Of a DNA stretch of 64,000 bases, positions 9,415 through 18,065 are shown in pieces (positions within the stretch are counted from its first letter, which is position 1; each line of letters begins with the position of its first letter). The stretch lies in contig CALUZS010000001.1 in NCBI GenBank assembly GCA_944325355.1, positions 281,776 through 345,775 on the forward strand, in the 5' to 3' direction. The position numbers were made by a program, and so were the translations under genes. This stretch comes from an uncultured Parabacteroides sp. (GTDB taxonomy: Bacteria > Bacteroidota > Bacteroidia > Bacteroidales > Tannerellaceae). Under the pieces are notes generated by a model that saw only the letters and a program-made list of their open reading frames with translations, ran no database searches and was not told where the DNA came from.

Positions 9415-10356
9415 TCATTGAACAAAAGATTCCACCTCCGACCGATTGGGCACAGAAGACTGTGCGCCCAAATGGGTCACAGAGATAGCTGCAGCTTTCG
9501 CAGCAAAACGTATGGACTCATCCCAACCGCATCCTTCAGACATAGCCACAAGCAATGCCCCGTTGAACACATCTCCGGCAGCCGTTGTATCCAATGCCTT
9601 TACTTTATAGGCAGGAAAGAGTTTCATTCTGTCTGCACCGGCATATAAAGCGCCGGAACTGCCCAAGGTGATGATTACATGTTCCACCCCTTTTTCCAAA
9701 AGCCTTTTTGCCGCTTCACAAGCAGAGCGTTCATCCGTGATACGGACGCCCGACAACATTTCAGCTTCGGTCTCATTCGGGGTAACCAGATACAGGTCAG
9801 CTAACAATTCCGGCGACAATGATTGTGCCGGTGCAGGATTCAATACAACTTTCTTTCCTTTTCCGGCAGCCGTCCGAACGACAAACTCGACCGTCTCCAG
9901 CGGAACTTCCAACTGTAACAAAATATAATCAGCGTTATCTATAACCTGTTCTATACTTTTTATATCATCCTCCGTCAGGTTTGCATTAGCTCCCGATGCT
10001 ACTGCTATGCAATTCTCCGCTTTTTCATCCACTGTGATAAGAGCAACACCCGATGCCTCTTCCATATCAGTAAAGATATATGAAGTGTCAATTCCTTCTT
10101 TTTCCAACAACGCCAACGTCTGTTTCCCGAAAACATCATCGCCCACTTTGCAGACAAACGTAAGGTTTCCACCCAAACGAGCCACGGAAACAGCTTGGTT
10201 TGCCCCCTTCCCTCCGGGAACCATTACGAATTTACCACCTAAGACCGTTTCCCCGGGCCGAGGCAATTGTTTTGCTCGGACAACCATATCGGTATTGCTG
10301 CTTCCGATGACGAGAATTTTTGATGTTTTTCCATTTTTTGTATTAGTCTCTGCCAT
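9415..10356 (-). CDS. rbsK: ribokinase
   Basis: A 313-residue PfkB-family sugar kinase. It shows the N-terminal SSNTDMVVRAKQLPRPGETV sugar-binding strand, the GGKGANQA motif at residues 48-55 and the C-terminal DTTAAGDVFNGAL motif (residues 256-268) with Asp262 as catalytic base. It phosphorylates ribose to ribose 5-phosphate in the cytosol. It is the first gene of a four-gene minus-strand operon with the porter and the secreted ADP-ribosylglycohydrolases, driven by a promoter that matches the consensus well. Confidence 0.92.
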   Translation of the reverse strand: MAETNTKNGKTSKILVIGSSNTDMVVRAKQLPRPGETVLGGKFVMVPGGKGANQAVSVARLGGNLTFVCKVGDDVFGKQTLALLEKEGIDTSYIFTDMEEASGVALITVDEKAENCIAVASGANANLTEDDIKSIEQVIDNADYILLQLEVPLETVEFVVRTAAGKGKKVVLNPAPAQSLSPELLADLYLVTPNETEAEMLSGVRITDERSACEAAKRLLEKGVEHVIITLGSSGALYAGADRMKLFPAYKVKALDTTAAGDVFNGALLVAMSEGCGWDESIRFAAKAAAISVTHLGAQSSVPNRSEVESFVQ

Positions 10357-10385
10357 TTTCTAAATTATTTATAGAACAATCCTTG

Positions 10386-10417
10386 CAAATATAAAAATTC
10401 TTCTGATATACGACAAT
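10386..10417 (-). promoter_or_regulatory. promoter of the ribose-scavenging operon
   Basis: TATATTTG (10386-10393, minus strand) is a perfect -7 element and ATTG (10414-10417) lies exactly 20 bases upstream at the -33 position. Transcription would start about 25 bases before the ribokinase ATG. No operator-like repeat is obvious. Confidence 0.6.
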
Positions 10418-10556
10418 AAATATGTTTGCTAATATATTCCACTATTTCAATTCGTCTCTTAAAGAGAAAAAAAGTTCTTTTTCTCCTCTCCAGATAAATG
10501 TTACGCCTATTTTTCACGAAAGTAGGTTTTGTCTTTCTAAATCCGAAGAATGTTTT

Positions 10557-10564
10557 TACATTTG
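10557..10564 (+). promoter_or_regulatory. -7 element upstream of ispE
   Basis: TACATTTG fits TAnnTTTG and supports a transcript start around 10570, between this box and the chosen ispE ATG at 10590. The -33 box is poor. It also argues against the longer upstream frame. Confidence 0.45.
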
Positions 10565-10589
10565 TTCCTCACACAATAAAATTTATCAT

Positions 10590-11396
10590 ATGATTTGTTT
10601 TCCCAATGCTAAGATAAATCTCGGACTAAATATCATAAATAGACGTCCAGACGGGTATCACTCCATCGAAACAATCTTTTATCCTGTCCCAATAACCGAC
10701 GCGCTGGAAATCGTCCCAGCAGAAAAGGATTCTTTTTCCCAAATTGGGATTCCATTGGACACTACTGATGAAAACAATTTAGTTATTAAAGCATTGCATA
10801 AGTTACGGGAACATCATCCGGTTCCGCCGCTTGAAATCCATTTGCTGAAAGCTATTCCATTCGGAGCCGGTTTAGGCGGTGGTTCCGCTGACGCAGCATT
10901 CATGCTGAAGCTGGTAAATTCATTTTGCAAATTGAATATATCCGATGAAGAATTGGGCAAAATCGCAACGACAATCGGTGCCGATTGCCCGTTTTTTATC
11001 CGGAACACACCTGTTTTTGCCACAGGCATCGGCACAATATTTTCACCGGTAGAGCTATCCTTGAAAGGTTATCACTTCTGTCTGGTAAAACCCGACATTT
11101 CCGTCTCCACCCCGAAAGCATACTCTATGGTTACGCCGAAAACACCATCGGTAAGATTGACAGAAATTATCAAATATCCGATAGAAAAATGGAAAGAGTT
11201 TATGGTAAACGACTTTGAAATGAGCGTATTTAAGCAATTCCCTGAAATAAGGAATATTAAAGATTCTTTATACGCTGCCGGTGCCATTTACGCAGCCATG
11301 TCAGGATCCGGCTCTTCTGTCTTCGGGATTTTTAAAGAAAAAACAAGCTTATCAGAAAAATTTCCCGACTATTACGTATGGGAAGGAATCCTTTAA
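10590..11396 (+). CDS. ispE: 4-diphosphocytidyl-2-C-methyl-D-erythritol kinase
   Basis: A 268-residue GHMP kinase of the non-mevalonate isoprenoid pathway; it phosphorylates the 2-hydroxyl of CDP-methylerythritol. Visible motifs are FPNAKINLGL (Lys8), DGYHSIETIF, the ATP loop PFGAGLGGGSADAAF (about residues 90-104), and GADCPFF with Asp132. The C-terminus carries MSGSGSSVFGIF, the third GHMP motif. The ATG at 10590 gives the usual family length; an earlier in-frame start at 10422 adds unrelated residues and lies upstream of the probable promoter. The CARF nuclease gene starts 17 bases after its stop. Confidence 0.95.
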   Translation: MICFPNAKINLGLNIINRRPDGYHSIETIFYPVPITDALEIVPAEKDSFSQIGIPLDTTDENNLVIKALHKLREHHPVPPLEIHLLKAIPFGAGLGGGSADAAFMLKLVNSFCKLNISDEELGKIATTIGADCPFFIRNTPVFATGIGTIFSPVELSLKGYHFCLVKPDISVSTPKAYSMVTPKTPSVRLTEIIKYPIEKWKEFMVNDFEMSVFKQFPEIRNIKDSLYAAGAIYAAMSGSGSSVFGIFKEKTSLSEKFPDYYVWEGIL

Positions 11397-11413
11397 TAAC
11401 AACCCTCACGATT

Positions 11414-12541
11414 ATGTCACCAACCAATCACCAAATCATTTTAATAGGAAAAGATATTTCTTCGGTTTATCACGGAATCAAAGAGTTTGCACCAGACCAT
11501 ATCCATTTGCTATATACCTCCGAAACGAAAGATATTCCGGAGCCGATGTTTCCTCTCTTATCACCCTCCATCAAGATTAGCAAGTACTTGGTCGATGCTT
11601 ATGAAGGCGCTTCGGTGATACGTGTATGCAAACAAATCCACAGCCGGTATAAAGGCAATTTCACGTACAATATCTCGGAAGGAACAAAACTGATGGCGTT
11701 TGCCGCTTCTTACGTCGCCTGGCAATTTCAAGCAAATATATTTTACATAACCCAGCACTCCGAACGGGTCAATTGCAAGACGTTCTACAAAGAGCTTATG
11801 GTTACCAAACTGAGCAATCAAGAGATTATCCAGTTGAACGGGAATCATTTGGCTAAATATCAAGATATAAAAGAGCTGAAAGCTTCCGATATCAAAGATT
11901 CGTTCCAAATAAAAAAATTCATCGAGACATATCCCTTGGAACATACCCGCCTACAAAAGTTTTTCGGAATCTATTGCAATAAGCGGCTGGAGCGACTCCC
12001 TGTCTCACATCTCTTCGGCAACAACCTACGCTTCAAGCAAAGGAATGGACGAATGATTGTCATATTGAGAGGAAAACTTCTTCTAAAACTCGACTCCAGT
12101 GCAGGAGTTCAACTGTTCTTCTGCGGACGTTGGTGGGAAACTTTGATAGCTTATTTCGTTAAGCAGTGGTGTGACACACAAACTGCCGCTCCCGAAGCAT
12201 GGCAGAACGTAATCTTCCGGACAGAGACCCCCATGAAGCAAACAAAGAACGAAATAGATGTCCTATTAAATAACGAACAAAAGCTGATATTCCTCGAGTG
12301 TAAGTCCGGCGCTGTGACACAAAATGATATTTATAAGATAGATGCTGTAAGAGAAACGTACGGAGGAGATATTTCGCAGGCGGTACTGGCTAGCTATTAC
12401 CCCATCGATACGGCATTGGCTGAGAAATGCAAGGACTTGAATATACATGTTTTTGCTCCTCAATCCAATGAAGAGCGGATTCATTACATAGAAACATTAC
12501 CGAAATGGCTGGAGAACATCGTGAACAAAACAGAGATATAA
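11414..12541 (+). CDS. Card1/Can2-type CARF-PD-(D/E)XK nuclease (DUF1887)
   Basis: A 375-residue two-domain protein. The N-terminal ~150 residues look like a CARF ring-nucleotide sensor: a first strand IILIGKDISSVYHGI and the diagnostic NISEGTKLMAFAASY at residues 86-100. A linker with winged-helix-like character follows. The C-terminal domain is a PD-(D/E)XK nuclease: Glu242 in GRWWE, Asp282 in NEIDVLL, Glu295 and Lys297 in FLECKSG. Length and order match Card1/Can2 effectors, which cut nucleic acid when bound to cyclic oligoadenylate made by type III CRISPR complexes. No Cas gene or array is in the window, so its activating signal is unknown. It lies 17 bases downstream of ispE and is probably cotranscribed with it. 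Confidence 0.82.
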   Translation: MSPTNHQIILIGKDISSVYHGIKEFAPDHIHLLYTSETKDIPEPMFPLLSPSIKISKYLVDAYEGASVIRVCKQIHSRYKGNFTYNISEGTKLMAFAASYVAWQFQANIFYITQHSERVNCKTFYKELMVTKLSNQEIIQLNGNHLAKYQDIKELKASDIKDSFQIKKFIETYPLEHTRLQKFFGIYCNKRLERLPVSHLFGNNLRFKQRNGRMIVILRGKLLLKLDSSAGVQLFFCGRWWETLIAYFVKQWCDTQTAAPEAWQNVIFRTETPMKQTKNEIDVLLNNEQKLIFLECKSGAVTQNDIYKIDAVRETYGGDISQAVLASYYPIDTALAEKCKDLNIHVFAPQSNEERIHYIETLPKWLENIVNKTEI

Positions 12542-12742
12542 AAAGGAAAGCCGCACCGTAGATATGAATAAACTCCGTATGACAGGATTTGAGTGCTTTG
12601 TTATCTTTGTAATCCGCTGTGCTAAGCATACCCCGAAAGGCGCGGCCCGCCATCAATAACAAGAGCTTGTCTCGGAATTGTACTAAATTGATGAGTTTCC
12701 CAATCGAACAGGTGCGGCTTTATTTCATCCATTATTCAATTC
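12541..12742 (-). ncRNA. candidate structured small RNA (6S-like architecture), about 200 nt
   Basis: The minus strand has a near-ideal promoter (12749-12780) but no credible open frame behind it. The predicted transcript folds with its ends together: an 11-bp perfect closing stem (12711-12721 with 12547-12557), an inner AAACTC/GAGTTT stem, a CATCAAT/ATTGATG stem enclosing an ACAAG/CTTGT hairpin, and a GGATT/AATCC hairpin. After the closing stem the RNA runs into TTTCCTTTTT, suitable for termination. Size and closed-end shape resemble 6S RNA, but I cannot confirm the family and a clade-specific RNA is equally possible. It ends at the stop codon of the CARF nuclease, so the two transcripts converge. 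Confidence 0.55.
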
Positions 12743-12748
12743 CTGCAA

Positions 12749-12780
12749 CAAATATATAAATATTCTTCGAGAAGTGCAAA
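12749..12780 (-). promoter_or_regulatory. promoter of the candidate small RNA
   Basis: TATATTTG (12749-12756) is a perfect -7 box, and TTTG (12777-12780) a perfect -33 box with a 20-base spacer, all on the minus strand and just downstream of the ccs stop codon. It is the best promoter match in the window. Confidence 0.65.
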
Positions 12781-12784
12781 TTCT

Positions 12785-15250
12785 TTACTCTATTTCTTCA
12801 CTTTTTCTTGTCCCCATAAATGCGGCAAATTGCCGACGGGCAGCTATTCCCAAAACGATAATCAAGACGATTCCTGTCATTATATATACAAACAGATGGT
12901 TTATATTATCATTTTGCCCGTAAGAGTGCATCCCGCTTAAGAAGTAGTTAACGCCAAAAAACGTCATCAATACCGACAAAAACGCCACTACCGACAAAAA
13001 GTTGAAGGACCACAGATTAATCCATCTCTTAACCAGATGCAAATGTAAGACAATTGCATAAACAATCATTGTTATCAGAGCCCATGTCTCCTTAGGGTCC
13101 CACCCCCAATAGCGCCCCCATGAGACGTTCGCCCAAACAGCTCCAAGAAAAGTCCCTGCTGTCATCAGTGCCAGTCCAATCCACAAAGCCATTTCATTTA
13201 TGATGCTTAGCTCTTTAATCCGGTTTTCAACCATCAACTGCCCATCCCCTTTCCGCAAAAAAAGCATTAATACAAGATTTGTCAAACCTATCAGGCTACT
13301 TATTCCGAAAAAGCCGTAAGCAGCGACAATAACGGCTACATGAAACATCAGCCACGGGGATTTCAATACGGGAACCAATGGATTAATCTGCGGATCCATC
13401 CAGCTCAAACCGGACACAAACAAAATGATTCCGCCGAAAATTGTTGCCAAAGCAAACGCCATTCTATTCCGCGAGAAGATTAATCCGGCTAAAACCGTAG
13501 CCCATGCGACATAAACCATCGTCTCATAAGAATTGCTCCACGGGGCATAGCCGGAAATATACCAGCGAAGCCCGAAACCGTACATTTGCCAGACAAAAAC
13601 AAGCGCAATACCGATACTCAACAATGTAGATGTCACATCCAGAAACTTTTTCCGTCTGAATGACATTAGGAACGAACAACACAACAGCAGCCCGCCCAAA
13701 ACCAAATACCCGATTTTGCACCAGCGGAATATCTCTAATTTATTATATTTTATTTCGGCATTTACTTTCGCGTCCGGGATAACCAACTCCTTTCCTATCT
13801 TTTCCTGGTAAACATGTATCATGTGCAGCACCTCATCCGCTTTCGACCAGTCATTACTCTGTAATGCCACCTGTACTTCACTCAAATACCATTTCATTAT
13901 ATTGGAGACAAACAACGAATCCTTTCCGCGGAACTGAGACAAATCATCTCCGGCGGCATACCATTTATGAGAGGGGCTTCCTTTCAGCGGGAAAATATTC
14001 AACATCTGATAATTAATTATCTGATAAAAAATATTGACCTGTTCATCCAGCTTCAACAAATCCTTTTCCATCGAAGTGCGCGAAGCCGGGCTCTTGGCAT
14101 AAACCTCATCCAACCGACTTTGCAACTTATATTCCCCTTTATTGTTGAATACTTCGCTGAACGCACAATACCCGTTAGTCAGCCCATACGTTTCTGCCAG
14201 TTCTTCGTTCGACAACGCTATCAAAGGAACACGCATCCACATCTGGGGCATCGCCAAGACACTTAGCAAGAACTGGTCTGAATTTAATCCACCAAATTTA
14301 TCCTCCTTATGCAATTTCCGGAGTATTTCCGAAGAAAACGTATTGACCGGAAGCATCCTGCCATTATCCGATTGCACGGACAACCGTCCAAAGAAAGAGG
14401 CATGCCGTTCATCAACAGACAACCGTTTTACCGTCGTCTCCATTTGTAAGGAACCCCCTTCCGCCTTTATCACAGGAACACCCGACAAAAGGAAAACGAA
14501 CAAAAATATTGCAGTTTTCTGTAACTCTTTCAGCTTCCGTCCCAGCATCCGGAAACGCGAATGAGGTGCAAAAAAACAAAGCAAGAACCCCAACGCTAAC
14601 GTAAGATACCCGGCATACGTTATGTTTTTCCCATAGACATCCCTGTTCACCGACAAAATAGACCCTTTTTCATCCTTATCGAAAGAGGCTTGAAAAAAGC
14701 GGTATCCCTTTACATCCACAACATTGTTCATATACACCTTCTCTTTCAATTCTTGACCATCCACATAAATAATCAGGTCGCTCTCATATGATGAAGGGCT
14801 CGAAGAACCGGGATAACGCGTCAATATGAAATCTTCCAGATAAACTTCAAAAGGCAAACGATGCTCAACCATTTGCCCGTCGGAAGAATAAACCATTATC
14901 TTATTGCTCTTTTCTCCTTCCCTTAAATGGATATATCCATCTTCCCCAAAGATATAAGAGACAAAAGCTCCCAGCAACACAACAATAAAACCGACATGCG
15001 TAACCAGCAATCCCAGTCTCTTGCTTGCAAACAAACCATATCTGAAGCAGGCTGCGATAAAATTTGCGACCAACAGCATCTGTAAAAAAATAAAATAGGG
15101 TGCATAATAGACAACTGATTTCGCCGCATCCGAACCGAAAAATTTTTCTATAAATGTTGCCGCAGCCAATCCTGCCGCATATACCATCAATAATACCAAA
15201 CTTGTTTTATAGGAAGAAATCAATGAATACACCTCTTTTGAAACTTGCAT
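12785..15250 (-). CDS. ccsA: fused ResB/CcsA (CcsBA) cytochrome c maturation protein
   Basis: A protein of 821 residues from the ATG at 15250; a start at 15316 would add 22 atypical residues. The N-terminal ~260 residues resemble ResB/CcsB: four membrane segments around a large periplasmic section. A long periplasmic insert follows, rich in charged helices. The C-terminal ~280 residues form a CcsA-type haem handling domain with the tryptophan-rich motif WGRYWGWDPKETW near residues 705-720 and several conserved histidines in membrane segments. The system II synthase exports haem and attaches it to CXXCH motifs of c-type cytochromes. No cytochrome c gene lies nearby in the window. Confidence 0.88.
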   Translation of the reverse strand: MQVSKEVYSLISSYKTSLVLLMVYAAGLAAATFIEKFFGSDAAKSVVYYAPYFIFLQMLLVANFIAACFRYGLFASKRLGLLVTHVGFIVVLLGAFVSYIFGEDGYIHLREGEKSNKIMVYSSDGQMVEHRLPFEVYLEDFILTRYPGSSSPSSYESDLIIYVDGQELKEKVYMNNVVDVKGYRFFQASFDKDEKGSILSVNRDVYGKNITYAGYLTLALGFLLCFFAPHSRFRMLGRKLKELQKTAIFLFVFLLSGVPVIKAEGGSLQMETTVKRLSVDERHASFFGRLSVQSDNGRMLPVNTFSSEILRKLHKEDKFGGLNSDQFLLSVLAMPQMWMRVPLIALSNEELAETYGLTNGYCAFSEVFNNKGEYKLQSRLDEVYAKSPASRTSMEKDLLKLDEQVNIFYQIINYQMLNIFPLKGSPSHKWYAAGDDLSQFRGKDSLFVSNIMKWYLSEVQVALQSNDWSKADEVLHMIHVYQEKIGKELVIPDAKVNAEIKYNKLEIFRWCKIGYLVLGGLLLCCSFLMSFRRKKFLDVTSTLLSIGIALVFVWQMYGFGLRWYISGYAPWSNSYETMVYVAWATVLAGLIFSRNRMAFALATIFGGIILFVSGLSWMDPQINPLVPVLKSPWLMFHVAVIVAAYGFFGISSLIGLTNLVLMLFLRKGDGQLMVENRIKELSIINEMALWIGLALMTAGTFLGAVWANVSWGRYWGWDPKETWALITMIVYAIVLHLHLVKRWINLWSFNFLSVVAFLSVLMTFFGVNYFLSGMHSYGQNDNINHLFVYIMTGIVLIIVLGIAARRQFAAFMGTRKSEEIE

Positions 15251-15369
15251 AACCTGCTTTATTTGTAAATTGAATGTGAAATTACAAATCCGGATGCAGA
15301 CCAACGAATAATTCATGCAATTTTAACTTTTCTTTCTTATTTAAGAATCTTCTTACGGGATTCTTTGAA

Positions 15370-15377
15370 TATTTTTG
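15370..15377 (+). promoter_or_regulatory. -7 element upstream of the Tex gene
   Basis: TATTTTTG matches TAnnTTTG, 22 bases before the Tex ATG; the -33 region is weak. Confidence 0.4.
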
Positions 15378-15398
15378 CCGGACAAAATAATAGCAATT

Positions 15399-17531
15399 AT
15401 GACAAATACATTTCACGAAATCATCGCTGAAAAATTAAATATCCGTCCGATCCAAGTAGAAAAAACGATCCGGCTATTGGAGGACAAAGCGACTATCCCA
15501 TTTATCAGCCGATACCGGAAAGAAACTACCGGAGGGCTGAATGAAGTAGAGATAAGTTCCATAAAAAACGAGTTAGACAAACTATACGAGTTGCAAAGCC
15601 GCAAAGGAACAGTCTTGAAGTCGATAGAAGAACAAGGCAAGCTCACGGATGAACTCAAAGAACGGATAAACAACTCTTGGAACAGCACAGAGATAGAAGA
15701 CATCTATCTCCCATTCAAGCCTAAGAGACAAACCAAAGCGGAAGCCGCAAGAAAAAAAGGGCTTGAGCCGCTGGCAAAAATTTTAATGGCGCAACGGGAA
15801 TACTTTCCGGAAAGAAGAGCTAAAGAGTTCATTTCGGCAGAAGTAAACGATGAAAAAGAAGCATTGCAAGGTGCCCGCGACATTATCGCCGAATGGATCA
15901 ACGAAAATGAATCCATACGGAACTGTGTCCGGAATGTATTCGCCCGTTCAGCCGTACTCTCCGCCAAAGTCGTCAAAGGCAAAGAGGAAGAGGGTAGCAA
16001 ATACAGCGATTATTTCGACTTTTCCAGACCTTTGAACCGTTGTCCTTCGCATCTGATACTGGCATTGCGGAGAGGTGAAAAAGAGGGAATCCTCCGTTTA
16101 AGCATCACTCCCGATGCCGAAAAATGCATTGAACAGTTGAAACGGAGAATTGTCAAATCAGAAAATGATTCCTCCAAACAGGTAGTAACGGCTCTAAACG
16201 ATGCTTATAAACGATTGCTCAAACCGGCAATAGAGACCGAATTTGCAAACAGCAGCAAAGCCAAAGCGGATGAAGAAGCCATACGGGTATTCGCCGAGAA
16301 CCTCCGGCAACTTTTATTGGCACCCCCGCTGGGGCAGAAAAACGTTTTGGGCATCGACCCCGGTTTCCGCACAGGATGCAAAGTTGTCTGTCTGGATGCA
16401 CAAGGAAATTTGTTGCACAACGAAACCATTTACCCCCACCCTCCCAAAAACGAACGGGGGAAAGCTGCTGCCAAAATAGCCCATTTGGTAGAAACCTACC
16501 GTATCGAAGCAATTGCCATCGGAAACGGAACGGCAAGCAGGGAGACCGAAGAATTCATCACCAACATCCAATACGACCGGAAAGTGCAGATATTCGTAGT
16601 CAGCGAAAACGGAGCATCCATATATTCCGCGTCCAAAGTGGCAAGAGATGAATTTCCGGATTACGATGTGACTGTGCGAGGAGCAGTAAGCATCGGACGG
16701 AGACTGATGGACCCGTTAGCAGAACTGGTGAAAATAGATCCGAAAAGTATCGGCGTCGGGCAATACCAGCACGATGTTGACCAACCGGCATTGAAACGAA
16801 GCCTTGACCAAACTGTCGAGAACTGCGTCAACCTAGTAGGTGTAAATGTAAACACGGCAAGCAAACACCTGTTAATGTATGTTTCCGGACTTGGACAGAC
16901 GTTGGCTCAAAACATCGTTGATTTCCGGACGGCGCACGGGGCGTTCCGCACAAGAGAAGAGTTGAAACAAGTGCCCCGCATGGGCGACAAAGCATTTGAG
17001 CAATGTGCGGGATTTCTCCGGATTCCGAACGGGGAAAACCCGTTAGACAACTCGGCTGTACACCCCGAATGCTACCCCATAGTCCGGCAAATGGCAAAAG
17101 ATTTAGGCTGTTCCGTTGAAGAATTAATTAAAAACAAGGCATTGAAAAAACAGCTCGACTTGCAGAAGTATATCACCCCCGAAAAAGGAATGCCTACGTT
17201 ACTTGATATTATGGAAGAATTGGACAAGCCCGGACGCGACCCGAGACGCAGCATCCAGCCGTTCTCTTTCGACCCTTCCATAAAAAGCATCGAAGACCTC
17301 CGCGAAGGCATGTTGCTTCCAGGCATCATCACCAACATTACCAACTTCGGATGTTTTACGGATATTGGTATCAAAGAGAACGGATTAATCCACATTTCCG
17401 AATTAGCGGACAAATTCATTTCCGACCCTGCACAAATTGTCTCTTTGCACCAACACGTAAAAGTCAAAGTCCTAAGCATAGACTTGCAGAGAAAACGAAT
17501 ACAATTATCAATGAAAGGTATAGAACAATGA
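15399..17531 (+). CDS. tex: Tex family RNA-binding transcription accessory protein
   Basis: A protein of 710 residues from the ATG at 15399; an in-frame TTG at 15375 falls inside the promoter. The layout is that of Tex/Spt6-like proteins: helical N-terminus with FISRYRKETTGGL and IYLPFKPKRQTKAEAARKKGL, a YqgF/RNase H-like domain starting VLGIDPGFRTGCKV, a helix-hairpin-helix region (YVSGLGQTLAQNIVDFR), and a C-terminal S1 RNA-binding domain (MLLPGIITNITNFGCFTDIG). Tex binds nucleic acid in the cytosol and affects transcription. Its stop overlaps the YbaK start (ATGA), so the two are cotranscribed and probably translationally coupled. Confidence 0.95.
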   Translation: MTNTFHEIIAEKLNIRPIQVEKTIRLLEDKATIPFISRYRKETTGGLNEVEISSIKNELDKLYELQSRKGTVLKSIEEQGKLTDELKERINNSWNSTEIEDIYLPFKPKRQTKAEAARKKGLEPLAKILMAQREYFPERRAKEFISAEVNDEKEALQGARDIIAEWINENESIRNCVRNVFARSAVLSAKVVKGKEEEGSKYSDYFDFSRPLNRCPSHLILALRRGEKEGILRLSITPDAEKCIEQLKRRIVKSENDSSKQVVTALNDAYKRLLKPAIETEFANSSKAKADEEAIRVFAENLRQLLLAPPLGQKNVLGIDPGFRTGCKVVCLDAQGNLLHNETIYPHPPKNERGKAAAKIAHLVETYRIEAIAIGNGTASRETEEFITNIQYDRKVQIFVVSENGASIYSASKVARDEFPDYDVTVRGAVSIGRRLMDPLAELVKIDPKSIGVGQYQHDVDQPALKRSLDQTVENCVNLVGVNVNTASKHLLMYVSGLGQTLAQNIVDFRTAHGAFRTREELKQVPRMGDKAFEQCAGFLRIPNGENPLDNSAVHPECYPIVRQMAKDLGCSVEELIKNKALKKQLDLQKYITPEKGMPTLLDIMEELDKPGRDPRRSIQPFSFDPSIKSIEDLREGMLLPGIITNITNFGCFTDIGIKENGLIHISELADKFISDPAQIVSLHQHVKVKVLSIDLQRKRIQLSMKGIEQ

Positions 17532-18013
17532 AAGATAAAATAAATAAAACCAACGTCGCCCGGCTGATGGATAAAGCGAAAGTAAAATACCAACTGGTAC
17601 CTTACGAGGTCGATGAATCGGATTTAAGTGCCACACACGTGGCAGAGCAGTTGGGAGAAGATGTCGCACAAGTATTCAAAACGCTGGTGCTGCACGGAGA
17701 CAAAAACGGATATTTTGTTTGCGTAATACCGGGAGACAAAGAAGTGGATTTAAAGAAAGCCGCAAAAATCTCCGGAAACAAAAACTGCGAAATGGTTGCT
17801 GTCAAAGAGTTGCTTCCTCTGACCGGATACATACGTGGCGGATGCTCCCCTATTGGAATGAAAAAACATTTCCCTACATATATACATGACACTGTCGGAC
17901 AATTCGATTACGTCTATGTAAGCGCGGGACAACGCGGATTGCAGATCAAGCTCTCCCCGTCAGATTTAATCCGCGAGTCCAAAGCACAAACAGCCGACCT
18001 GATTGCCCGATAG
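17528..18013 (+). CDS. ybaK: Cys-tRNA(Pro)/Cys-tRNA(Cys) deacylase, YbaK/EbsC family
   Basis: A 161-residue trans-editing protein. The ATG at 17528 overlaps the Tex stop by four bases; earlier in-frame codons translate Tex sequence in another frame. Family features are HVAEQLGEDVAQVFKTLVLHG, the conserved lysine region VDLKKAAKISG, and the GYIRGGCSPIGMKKHFPTYI block. YbaK removes cysteine wrongly loaded on tRNA(Pro). It is the second gene of a Tex-YbaK unit that ends in the bidirectional hairpin at 18029-18064. Confidence 0.92.
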   Translation: MKDKINKTNVARLMDKAKVKYQLVPYEVDESDLSATHVAEQLGEDVAQVFKTLVLHGDKNGYFVCVIPGDKEVDLKKAAKISGNKNCEMVAVKELLPLTGYIRGGCSPIGMKKHFPTYIHDTVGQFDYVYVSAGQRGLQIKLSPSDLIRESKAQTADLIAR

Positions 18014-18028
18014 GCAACGATCCAACAA

Positions 18029-18064
18029 GCAATGCGCAGGCATGAGATACTGCCTGCGCATTGC
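18029..18064. terminator. bidirectional hairpin between YbaK and the convergent phosphodiesterase gene
   Basis: A perfect 14-bp stem (18029-18042 with 18051-18064) with an 8-base loop separates two convergent genes. A long T run is lacking, so termination may be inefficient or protein-dependent. Confidence 0.65.
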
Positions 18065-18065
18065 C

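Noticed and set aside
10422..10589. An N-terminal extension of IspE
   Set aside because: The extra residues have no family resemblance and lie upstream of the likely promoter.
12700..12722. A tRNA or tmRNA suggested by the GTTCGATTG string
   Set aside because: The string lies near the 5' end of the predicted transcript, with no acceptor or T-arm pairing and no CCA end.
11414..12785. A CRISPR array or cas genes near the CARF nuclease
   Set aside because: No regularly spaced repeats and no Cas-like frames are present on either strand around it or elsewhere in the window.
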